Positions 1 to 6,710 of a DNA stretch of 8,654 bases are shown one piece after another. The DNA is taken from contig JAFNAJ010000089.1 of the NCBI GenBank assembly GCA_017860085.1, positions 1 to 8,654 of the forward strand, in the 5' to 3' direction. The translations under genes were made by a program, and so were the position numbers. Under the pieces are notes generated by a model. That model was not told the DNA's origin. It searched no databases and was given only the letters and a program-made list of their open reading frames with translations. The stretch comes from Acidobacteriota bacterium. Its GTDB lineage: Bacteria; Acidobacteriota; Vicinamibacteria; Vicinamibacterales; JAFNAJ01. Position 1 is the first letter of the stretch. The number at the start of each line of letters is the position of its first letter.

Positions 1-28
1 TTGTCGTTCGCCGGATGCTCGGCTCGAC

Positions 29-1651
<1,623 letters not shown>

Positions 1652-1689
1652 GGATATGTGCTCCTCGTTCCCTTCAGGTTCGTATCGGC

Positions 1690-1992
1690 CTACTTCTTCT
1701 TGCTGGTCTCGACCACGGCCAGGACCTCGTCCTCACGCATGATGAGGTACTCCTCGCCTTCGATCTTGATCTCCTGCCCTGAGTACTTGCCGAACAGGAT
1801 GGTGTCGCCCGCCTTGACGTCCAGCGGGATCACCTTCCCGTCGTCCTTCACTTTGCCGTTGCCCGCAGCGATGACCTTCCCCTGCTGGGGCTTTTCCTTG
1901 GCGGTGTCGGGGATGATGATGCCCCCCACCTTCTGCTCGGCTTCCTCGATGCGCTGGACGATGATGCGGTCATGTAGCGGTCTGACGTTCAT
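1690..1992 (-). CDS. groES: Co-chaperonin GroES (Hsp10)
   Basis: This is the heptameric lid that caps the GroEL ring and closes the folding chamber. At 100 residues it has the usual length. It opens with the family pattern MNVRPLHDRIIVQR. The mobile loop that docks on GroEL is at about residues 17-34, with the hydrophobic anchor GGIII at 23-27, where E. coli has GGIVL. The later segments GKVIAAGNGK, GDTILFGKYSGQEI and EEYLIMREDEVLAV are typical of the beta-barrel core. It ends in a short lysine run (KKK). The ATG is preceded by GTGGAG at 1999-2004, about 6 bases away. It is the first gene of the groES-groEL operon, behind a sigma70-type promoter with a CIRCE operator, and has a leader of roughly 95-100 bases. 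Confidence 0.99.
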   Translation of the reverse strand: MNVRPLHDRIIVQRIEEAEQKVGGIIIPDTAKEKPQQGKVIAAGNGKVKDDGKVIPLDVKAGDTILFGKYSGQEIKIEGEEYLIMREDEVLAVVETSKKK

Positions 1993-2033
1993 GGATGCGC
2001 TCCACTTGAGAGAAAGGGACTGTAAACTCCTGC

Positions 2034-2062
2034 GCCCTCGGCCTGGCTCTTACCGGAGGGGC
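2034..2062 (-). other. Possible hairpin in the groESL leader
   Basis: In the transcribed leader of groES, the arms GCCCTCGG (2034-2041, plus strand) and CCGGAGGGGC (2053-2062) can pair over about 8 base pairs if two single-base bulges are allowed, around an 11-base loop. It lies between the CIRCE operator and the groES ribosome site and has no U-run, so it is not an intrinsic terminator. It could stabilise the messenger or be chance in GC-rich DNA. It was found by eye, with no energy calculation. Confidence 0.25.
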
Positions 2063-2070
2063 CCGGCGGG

Positions 2071-2097
2071 TTAGCACTCGCCGTGGGCAACTGCTAA
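2071..2097 (-). promoter_or_regulatory. CIRCE operator (HrcA binding site) of groESL
   Basis: The known CIRCE consensus is TTAGCACTC, nine bases, GAGTGCTAA. Here the plus strand reads TTAGCACTC at 2071-2079, a perfect half, then nine bases, then AACTGCTAA at 2089-2097, which matches 7 of 9 positions. The spacing is exactly canonical. Read in the direction of transcription, the degenerate half comes first, touching the -10 box, and the perfect half lies in the early transcribed region. HrcA is the established repressor of groESL at CIRCE sites, so heat-inducible derepression is the expected regulation. hrcA is not in this window and must act in trans. Confidence 0.93.
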
Positions 2098-2124
2098 TTA
2101 TAGCCGAGGGCGTTTAGCAGTCAA
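2097..2124 (-). promoter_or_regulatory. Sigma70-type promoter of groES-groEL
   Basis: On the minus strand there is a -35 box TTGACT (2124-2119; consensus TTGACA) and a perfect -10 box TATAAT (2102-2097), separated by 16 bases. Transcription would start near 2090, inside the CIRCE operator, giving a leader of about 97 bases to the groES ATG. The overlap of operator and start site explains how HrcA could block initiation. No heat-shock sigma32-type promoter was seen here, which fits control by repressor rather than by an alternative sigma factor. Confidence 0.85.
2114..2122 (+). promoter_or_regulatory. Extra CIRCE-like half-site over the -35 region
   Basis: TTAGCAGTC at 2114-2122 matches the CIRCE half TTAGCACTC at 8 of 9 positions. 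That is better than the degenerate half of the main operator. It overlaps the -35 hexamer of the groES promoter. Its first seven bases form an exact inverted repeat with CTGCTAA at 2091-2097, the right edge of the main CIRCE, across 16 bases. It may be an auxiliary HrcA contact or a relic of an older operator. No published example of this exact arrangement is claimed. Confidence 0.4.
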
Positions 2125-2175
2125 GCGGTCGGTCTGCCAAACCGGGAGATCGGGCGGCTCCGGCGGCTACCGGGC

Positions 2176-2376
2176 TCACCGGATCTTGAACTCGGCGATC
2201 TTGCGGCTCAGTGTGTTGCGGTGGATGCCGAGGGCGCCGGCCGTCTTGACCAGGCTCCCGTCACAGGCGTCGAGGGCCTGGACGATGAAGCGGCGTTCGA
2301 ACTCCCGTCGGGCGTCCTCGAAGCGGATGCCGCGGGTCACCATCTCGGCCACGAGTCGATCGAGCTGGTCGCGCAC
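2176..2376 (-). CDS. Small Fis-type helix-turn-helix DNA-binding protein
   Basis: This 66-residue protein is almost entirely a Fis/NtrC C-terminal type domain (HTH_8 family). Residues 24-66 carry the pattern FERRFIVQALDACDGS, then LVKTAGALGIHRNTLSRKI. This resembles the end of E. coli Fis and of NtrC-class regulators, where helices A and B form the dimer and the last two helices bind DNA. The GTG start at 2374-2376 is chosen because GGGAGG (2382-2387) stands 5 bases upstream. The frame stays open further upstream, but only because it overlaps purC. It lacks the N-terminal hairpin region that E. coli Fis uses in DNA inversion, and has no receiver or AAA+ domain. It begins 23 bases after the purC stop, suggesting one transcript. 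It is probably a nucleoid-type or local regulator; the targets are unknown. Confidence 0.88.
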   Translation of the reverse strand: MRDQLDRLVAEMVTRGIRFEDARREFERRFIVQALDACDGSLVKTAGALGIHRNTLSRKIAEFKIR

Positions 2377-2399
2377 CGTGCCCTCCCGCCGGCTGTGCG

Positions 2400-3338
2400 T
2401 CAGGTTGCCAGGTGGCGCCCAGTCAGGCGCTCGAAGGCCTCGACGTACTTGGCCCGGGTTCGCGTCACCACGTCGTCGGGGAGCGACGGAACCGGTGGCT
2501 GCTTGTTCCACCGGATGGACTCCAGGTAGTCGCGGACGAACTGCTTGTCGAAGCTCGGCTGCGGCCCGCCGGGGCGGTACGTGTCGGCTGGCCAGAATCG
2601 CGACGAGTCGGGCGTCAGCGCCTCGTCGATGAGGATGAGCTCGCGGATGCCGTCGCGGTCGTGGAGGCCGAACTCGAACTTCGTATCGGCCACGATGATG
2701 CCTCGCGCGCCCGCGTGAGCCGAGCCTCGTCGGTAAAGCTCGAGGGTCAGGTCGCGCGCGCGCGCCAGCACCTCGGCCCCGACGAGCTGGGCGGCCCGTT
2801 GCTCGCTGATGTTCTCGTCGTGGCCGCTCTCGGCTTTGGTGGCTGGCGTGAAGATCGGGTGGGGCAGGGCGGCCGACTCCGTGAGCCCGGCCGGCAGGGC
2901 GATGCCACACACCGAGCCGGTCTGCACGTAGTCCTTCCACCCCGACCCCGAAAGGTAGCCGCGTGCGACGCACTCGACGGGCAGCGGCTGCGTGCGACGC
3001 ACCAGCATCGACCGCCCGCTCAGCACGTCGGCGTACGGACGTGCCACCACCGGGTACTCGTCAGGCTTCGTGGACACCAGGTGGTTGGGCACGACGTCAC
3101 GAAGCAGCTCGAACCAGAACGCCGAGATCTGCGTCAGCACGCGGCCCTTGTCCGGGATGCCAGAGCCCAGGACGTAGTCGAACGCCGAGATGCGGTCGGT
3201 GGCGACGATGAGGAGGTACTCGTCGACCTCGTACACGTCGCGCACCTTGCCTCGACGCACCAGGCGGAGCGCAGGGAAAGCTGTCTCGAGAACGATGGGA
3301 GGACTGTGCACGGGGCTGACCGGGGGGCGAACGCCCAC
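2400..3338 (-). CDS. purC: Phosphoribosylaminoimidazole-succinocarboxamide synthase (SAICAR synthase)
   Basis: This enzyme joins aspartate to carboxyaminoimidazole ribotide (CAIR), using ATP, in step 7 of de novo purine synthesis in the cytoplasm. The 312-residue form matches the longer SAICAR synthase subfamily (about 300 residues) rather than the short E. coli type (about 237). Visible hallmarks are RGKVRDVYEV (29-38) of the ATP-binding lobe, DRISAFD (48-54), ECVARGYLSGSGW (122-134), IFTPATKAESGHDENIS (162-178), ADTKFEFG (217-224), LIDEALTPDSSRFW (236-249) and SFDKQFVRDYL (262-272). The start is uncertain: both GTG codons, at 3336-3338 and 3309-3311, lack a clear ribosome site. The second would give 303 residues and a more family-like N-terminus just before IVLETAFPALRL. 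It sits between the DUF4097-like gene and the small Fis gene in the same direction. Confidence 0.97.
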   Translation of the reverse strand: MGVRPPVSPVHSPPIVLETAFPALRLVRRGKVRDVYEVDEYLLIVATDRISAFDYVLGSGIPDKGRVLTQISAFWFELLRDVVPNHLVSTKPDEYPVVARPYADVLSGRSMLVRRTQPLPVECVARGYLSGSGWKDYVQTGSVCGIALPAGLTESAALPHPIFTPATKAESGHDENISEQRAAQLVGAEVLARARDLTLELYRRGSAHAGARGIIVADTKFEFGLHDRDGIRELILIDEALTPDSSRFWPADTYRPGGPQPSFDKQFVRDYLESIRWNKQPPVPSLPDDVVTRTRAKYVEAFERLTGRHLAT

Positions 3339-3345
3339 AGCTTAC

Positions 3346-3363
3346 CCGAGCGGGCAGGCTCGG
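3346..3363 (-). other. Short perfect inverted repeat just upstream of purC
   Basis: CCGAGC (3346-3351) and GCTCGG (3358-3363) form a perfect 6-bp stem around a 6-base loop. It lies in the 47-base gap between the DUF4097-like gene and purC. It ends 7 bases before the upstream purC GTG, so in RNA it would occupy the place where a ribosome site should be. No T-run follows on either strand, which argues against an intrinsic terminator. It could modulate purC translation or favour the downstream GTG; chance is possible in such GC-rich sequence. Confidence 0.35.
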
Positions 3364-3385
3364 TCAAAAGCCGGGCGGGGTGACC

Positions 3386-4486
3386 TCACGGCCGCACGGT
3401 GATGTCGCCTCGCCGCGACCGCACCTTCACGGTGCGGCCGCCCGCCCCCGTGCTGCCCGACGCCTCCGTCACCGTGTCGCGCGTGGTGATGCGGAGGGTC
3501 CCTTCCGGTGCACGGACCGTGGCGTCTTCGGCGCGGAGGTCGTAGCGCGCACCCACCGTCCCGCCCACCTGCAGCTCGACGGGAGCGTCTTCCGCCGTGA
3601 CGTCCATCGTTCCGGCCCCCGTGACTCGGAACGTCAGTCGGCAACGGCGGCTCTCGCCGCGCACGTCGCCAACCTCCTCGCGCACTGTGAGGTGGCCATC
3701 GGACGCGTCGAACGAGAGCGGGCCCGCGAGCCGCTCCAGCGACCAGTCGGCGCGCTCGCCCTTGAGCGTGACGCCGCCCCCGATGTCCCGGAGCAGCCAC
3801 TGACCGTCGTCAGCCTCACCCTTCACGGTGCCGGCCACGCGTTCCACTCGGACGTCGACGCGGCGCGTGGTGAGATCCACGGCATCGACATCGCTGATCT
3901 CCACGTCGCCGTCGCGCTGGTTGCCCTTGACCAGGCCGCGAACGTCTCCCACGAGCACCGTGGTGCGACGGGCCTCGAACTCGAGGCCCGCCACGCGACG
4001 CGCCTCGAGCCGGCCTCCACGCATCGTGATGTCGACGACCAGACGCTGGGGCACTTGCAGCTTCAGTTCCAGTCGTGGCAAATGTTTCATCTCAGGGCGC
4101 TCCACGGTGACTCGCAGCGTGTCGGTGCCCGTGTCGGTGCGCAGGGTCGTGGCAGCCGCAAACCCCTTGGCCTGGGTCTCGTCGGCGCCGAAGACCGTGC
4201 CGCGCAGGTCGGCGACCACCTCGTCTCCCTCGGTGCCCTCGATGACGACCGTGCCAGAGATCTCTCCGAACTCAACCCGCGTGACCGTGGACGGCGCCGC
4301 CACCTTCGCCGACGCGCTGGCCTCCGCCGCTGTGTCGTGCGACTGGAGCCCTGAACGAATGTTGTCCAGCGTCCGCTGGAGGGAAAAGCCCTGGGCCCCT
4401 GGTTCGGCCGGCGGGGCTGTCAGCCTCCAGACGACGAGACCCACGACCACGAAGGCGCCGATGAGCAGTAACTCCCTCTTCCCCAT
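3386..4486 (-). CDS. Membrane-anchored DUF4097-like beta-strand repeat protein
   Basis: This is a 366-residue protein of unknown function. The N-terminus is a single hydrophobic segment (about residues 5-22, ELLLIGAFVVVGLVVW) after MGKR, read as an uncleaved signal anchor that places the rest outside the cytoplasm. A low-complexity linker (about 23-65) follows. From about 66 to the end come short alternating beta-like units of roughly 20 residues with turns such as GDVRG, GDVEISDVD and GTVKGEADDG. This pattern is typical of DUF4097/putative adhesin beta-helix proteins. The C-terminus ends VKVRSRRGDITVRP, as in that family. The ATG at 4484-4486 is preferred over one 23 codons upstream (4555), because it sits right before the anchor and the longer form would run through the divergent promoter region. 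It has no strong ribosome site. It is probably first in an operon with purC and the Fis-type gene. Confidence 0.8.
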   Translation of the reverse strand: MGKRELLLIGAFVVVGLVVWRLTAPPAEPGAQGFSLQRTLDNIRSGLQSHDTAAEASASAKVAAPSTVTRVEFGEISGTVVIEGTEGDEVVADLRGTVFGADETQAKGFAAATTLRTDTGTDTLRVTVERPEMKHLPRLELKLQVPQRLVVDITMRGGRLEARRVAGLEFEARRTTVLVGDVRGLVKGNQRDGDVEISDVDAVDLTTRRVDVRVERVAGTVKGEADDGQWLLRDIGGGVTLKGERADWSLERLAGPLSFDASDGHLTVREEVGDVRGESRRCRLTFRVTGAGTMDVTAEDAPVELQVGGTVGARYDLRAEDATVRAPEGTLRITTRDTVTEASGSTGAGGRTVKVRSRRGDITVRP

Positions 4487-4554
4487 AGACTTGGCCTGAG
4501 CAGTATAGTAGAGTGCCGCGCGGCGGGCATCATCCGCCGCATTCCCCGTACGCA
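4487..4554. promoter_or_regulatory. Divergent intergenic region with back-to-back -10-like hexamers
   Basis: This 68-base gap must hold the start signals for both gene blocks unless the promoters lie inside the genes. It contains TATAGT (4504-4509) on the plus strand and TATACT (4507-4502) on the minus strand, each one base off the TATAAT consensus and overlapping by four bases. No good -35 box is found at 16-18 bases for either. If used, the minus promoter would start transcription about 9 bases before the DUF4097-like ATG, nearly leaderless. The plus one would start near 4516, which excludes a GTG start at 4513 and favours the ATG at 4555. Confidence 0.35.
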
Positions 4555-5652
4555 ATGCGCGCCCATCTGCGAACCCTGCTGGTCATCGCCTGCACCGTCG
4601 GGCTCCTGGCCTTGTTCCTCCGCCAGGTCGACCTCGGGGCCGTGGCGCGCGAGATCGGAGAGGCCTCCTGGCTTGAACTCGTTCTGGCGCTCGGCTTTAC
4701 AGCCCTCGTTTACGTCATCCGCGCGGCCCGGTGGCGGGTGATGCTGCTGCCCGTCGGGCGCACGCGGTTCTCGACGGCGTTCAGGACCACGGTGATTGGC
4801 TTCGCCGCCAATTCCCTTCTGCCGGCGCGCGCCGGGGAGTTCCTGCGGCCGTACCTGCTGGCCCGGCGCGAGGGCCTCAGCGCGACTGCCACGTTTGCCA
4901 CGATCATTCTCGAACGCCTGCTCGACTTGGCCACCGTGCTCCTGTTTCTGGCCGCGTTCGTGTTCTTCTTCGACCCGGGCATGTCTCGGGCCGATTCGGC
5001 CACCTACGCGGCTGTGAAGTTCGGGGGGACGCTCGCCGGGGCTACCTCCCTTGTGGGGCTGGTGGTGATGTTCATTCTGGCCGGCCACCCCGAGCGCCTC
5101 GGGCAGGTCGTCCATCGCGTGGTCAGCGTGCTGCCAGCCCGCCTGGCCCAGGCTGTCGCCCGGTTCGCGCGCACGTTCGCGGAGGGACTCGCCGTGATGC
5201 GCCGGCCTGGTCCCCTTGCGTGGTCGTTGCTCCTGTCGGTGCCGCTGTGGCTCGCGATCGCCGCGGGCATCTGGCTCGTCTCGCGTGCGTTTCATGTGAC
5301 GATGCCGTTCACTGGTTCGTTCCTCGTGATTGCGCTCCTCACAGTCGGGGTGGCCGTGCCGACGCCTGGCGCGGTCGGCGGGTTCCACTACGCCTACCGT
5401 GTCGCCGCCACGGCGTTCTTCGGTGTTCCCAACGAGCGTGCGGTCGGCGCGGCCATCGTCCTGCACGCCGTGTCGTTCGTCCCGGTGACGGTGCTCGGGC
5501 TGATCTACATGTTCCAGGATGGCCTCAGCCTCACGAGGGCCCGGGACCTGGCCGAGCAGGAGCGCCACGAACTGGACGAGGCCAGCGGCCGCGAAGAGGA
5601 GCCCGAGCCGGGAGACCCTGGCGGGCCGGCACAAGGGAGGGTGGCCCGGTGA
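4555..5652 (+). CDS. YbhN/UPF0104-type flippase-like integral membrane protein
   Basis: This is a 365-residue polytopic inner-membrane protein of the family named after the transmembrane part of lysylphosphatidylglycerol synthase MprF (PF03706). Hydrophobic segments lie at about residues 5-22, 40-58, 122-139, 157-176, 222-243, 253-270 and 297-320. Family motifs are NSLLPARAGEFLRPYLL (86-102), ERLLDL (120-125) and PTPGAVGGFHYAY (269-281). It has no C-terminal aminoacyl-transfer domain, so it is not a full MprF. Members are thought to move lipid-linked molecules across the membrane; the substrate here is unknown. The last 35 residues are charged and Pro/Glu-rich, presumably cytoplasmic. The ATG at 4555 is preferred to a GTG at 4513 because the hydrophobic segment follows it directly and the extra residues look non-coding. 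Neither start has a clear ribosome site. The stop overlaps the nrdR start. Confidence 0.9.
   Translation: MRAHLRTLLVIACTVGLLALFLRQVDLGAVAREIGEASWLELVLALGFTALVYVIRAARWRVMLLPVGRTRFSTAFRTTVIGFAANSLLPARAGEFLRPYLLARREGLSATATFATIILERLLDLATVLLFLAAFVFFFDPGMSRADSATYAAVKFGGTLAGATSLVGLVVMFILAGHPERLGQVVHRVVSVLPARLAQAVARFARTFAEGLAVMRRPGPLAWSLLLSVPLWLAIAAGIWLVSRAFHVTMPFTGSFLVIALLTVGVAVPTPGAVGGFHYAYRVAATAFFGVPNERAVGAAIVLHAVSFVPVTVLGLIYMFQDGLSLTRARDLAEQERHELDEASGREEEPEPGDPGGPAQGRVAR
5634..5640 (+). promoter_or_regulatory. Ribosome binding site deciding the nrdR start
   Basis: AGGGAGG stands 8 bases before the GTG at 5649-5651. It lies inside the end of the upstream membrane-protein gene. It fixes the GTG as the nrdR start within a frame that is open for more than 900 bases further upstream. 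Confidence 0.8.
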
Positions 5653-6107
5653 AGTGCCCATATTGCGGTCATTCAGGCGACAAGGTCGTCGATTCCCGGG
5701 AGAGCCGGGAGGGCGAGGTCATCCGCCGCCGGCGGGAGTGCCTCGACTGCGGCCGGCGATTCACGAGCTACGAGCGAATTGACGAGATCCCGTACATGGT
5801 CGTCAAGAAAGACGGCACTCGTGAAAGATTCGAGCGCCAGAAGCTGATTGCGGGTATGCTAAAGGCCTGCGAGAAGCGGCCCGTCAGCGTGGCCGCCCTC
5901 GAGGCCGTCGCCGACCGCATCGAGACGACCCTGCAGGACCGGCCCGAACGAGAGATGTCGACCGCCGAGGTGGGTGAGCTCGTGATGCAGGAGTTGAAGC
6001 TCCTCGACAAGGTGGCCTACGTGCGCTTCGCATCCGTCTATCGCCACTTTCGAGACATCGGCGAGTTCATGACCGAACTCAACCACCTGCTGAGCACGAG
6101 GGAATGA
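5649..6107 (+). CDS. nrdR: Transcriptional repressor NrdR
   Basis: NrdR is the zinc-finger and ATP-cone repressor of ribonucleotide reductase genes, which senses ATP/dATP and binds paired NrdR boxes. The 152-residue length is normal. The zinc ribbon is complete: CPYC (Cys3, Cys6) and CLDC (Cys31, Cys34), with the family pattern KVVDSRES between them and RRFTSYERI after. The ATP-cone begins near residue 49 with MVVKKDGTRERFERQKL and extends through MSTAEVGELVMQELKLLDKVAYVRFASVYR to about residue 140. The GTG start gives the canonical VKCPYCG beginning. It overlaps the previous stop as GTGA (5649-5652) and the next start as ATGA (6104-6107), so it is embedded in a tightly coupled operon. No ribonucleotide reductase gene is nearby; it should act in trans. 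Confidence 0.98.
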   Translation: MKCPYCGHSGDKVVDSRESREGEVIRRRRECLDCGRRFTSYERIDEIPYMVVKKDGTRERFERQKLIAGMLKACEKRPVSVAALEAVADRIETTLQDRPEREMSTAEVGELVMQELKLLDKVAYVRFASVYRHFRDIGEFMTELNHLLSTRE

Positions 6108-6676
6108 AGACACGCGTGTCCAGCCCCTTCGTGTCCCGCGTGTTCTCGGCGCCGATGATGGCGGCCGTGGCGCTCGTGCTGCTGACGGCGCCGATCCTCG
6201 CGCAGGTCATCCGCATCACACCGCTGGCGCGTGAGGACCGGTTGCTGGTCTCCTTCGACGTGAGCGAGACCTTCACCGAAGACCTGCGCGAAGCCATCCA
6301 GAGTGGATTGCCCACGTCGTTTGCGTACGACGTCGAGTTGCGGCGCGCGACACCCCTCTGGGTCGACCGCCTCGTCTCGTCGGCACGCGTGGCGGCGACC
6401 GTGCGATTCGACAATCTCACCCGCCGGTATCACGTGACGGTGATGCACGACGGTCGCGTCGAGCTCACCGAGGTGACCGAAGACGAGGCGGTGGTCCGGG
6501 AGTTGGTCACGTCGTTCCAGCGGCTTCCGCTGTTCAGCACGCGCCAGCTCGAGGTGAACGCCGACTACTACCTGCGTGTTCGTGCCCGGACCAGTCCGCG
6601 GAGCCAGTGGTCGATGTTGCCCTGGGACCGCGCGGCTGCGCTCGGCAGCGTCCGGTTCACGTTCATCCCGCAGTAG
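6104..6676 (+). CDS. Secreted DUF4390-family protein
   Basis: This is a 190-residue protein of unknown function with an N-terminal signal peptide. A basic start (MKTRVSSPFVSR) is followed by a hydrophobic core at about 18-31 (MMAAVALVLLTAPIL) and a likely cleavage near Ala33-Gln34. The mature part is beta-rich: VIRITPLAREDRLLVSFDVS, LTRRYHVTVMHDGRVELTEV, LEVNADYYLRVRAR, and a final WSMLPWDRAAALGSVRFTFIPQ. The WxxLPW motif before a C-terminal strand is what I associate with DUF4390 (PF14334); this call is from pattern memory. The ATG overlaps the nrdR stop as ATGA, and the nearby GAGGGA is too close to serve as a ribosome site, so translation is probably coupled to nrdR. It lies 34 bases before the NtrY-like kinase, a pairing also seen in some Proteobacteria, so it may modulate that kinase from the periplasm. 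Confidence 0.8.
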   Translation: MKTRVSSPFVSRVFSAPMMAAVALVLLTAPILAQVIRITPLAREDRLLVSFDVSETFTEDLREAIQSGLPTSFAYDVELRRATPLWVDRLVSSARVAATVRFDNLTRRYHVTVMHDGRVELTEVTEDEAVVRELVTSFQRLPLFSTRQLEVNADYYLRVRARTSPRSQWSMLPWDRAAALGSVRFTFIPQ

Positions 6677-6710
6677 ACCCACGCGGGACCGGCAGGGTCC
6701 ACCGCCGCCG

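Noticed and set aside
1..28. Possible terminator after groEL
   Set aside because: Only 28 bases are available and they show no stem followed by a T-run; any terminator lies outside the window.
2125..2175. Possible terminator between the Fis-type gene and the groES promoter
   Set aside because: There are a few CCGG-type short repeats but no stable stem with a T-tract on the minus strand. Read-through into groESL cannot be excluded from sequence alone.
2377..2973. Upstream extension of the Fis-type frame into purC (265 codons in total)
   Set aside because: The extra part overlaps purC on the same strand in another frame and is Arg/Ala/Pro-rich without domain character. The GTG at 2374-2376 with GGGAGG upstream is the better start.
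3346..3363. Reading the inverted repeat before purC as an intrinsic terminator
   Set aside because: The stem has only 6 pairs and no T-run follows on either strand.
2412..3383. A 323-codon plus-strand frame opposite purC
   Set aside because: It is a shadow of purC: low-complexity Val/Arg/Asp/His composition, no ribosome site and no family motif.
4731..5648. Long upstream extension of the nrdR frame
   Set aside because: It overlaps the membrane-protein gene on the same strand and is Arg/Pro-rich. NrdR proteins begin at the MKCPYCG-type sequence, exactly at the GTG at 5649.
4420..5661. A 413-codon minus-strand frame opposite the YbhN-type gene
   Set aside because: Its Arg/Glu/His/Gln-rich composition is what the reverse complement of a hydrophobic GC-rich gene gives. 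The plus strand carries clear membrane-protein motifs.
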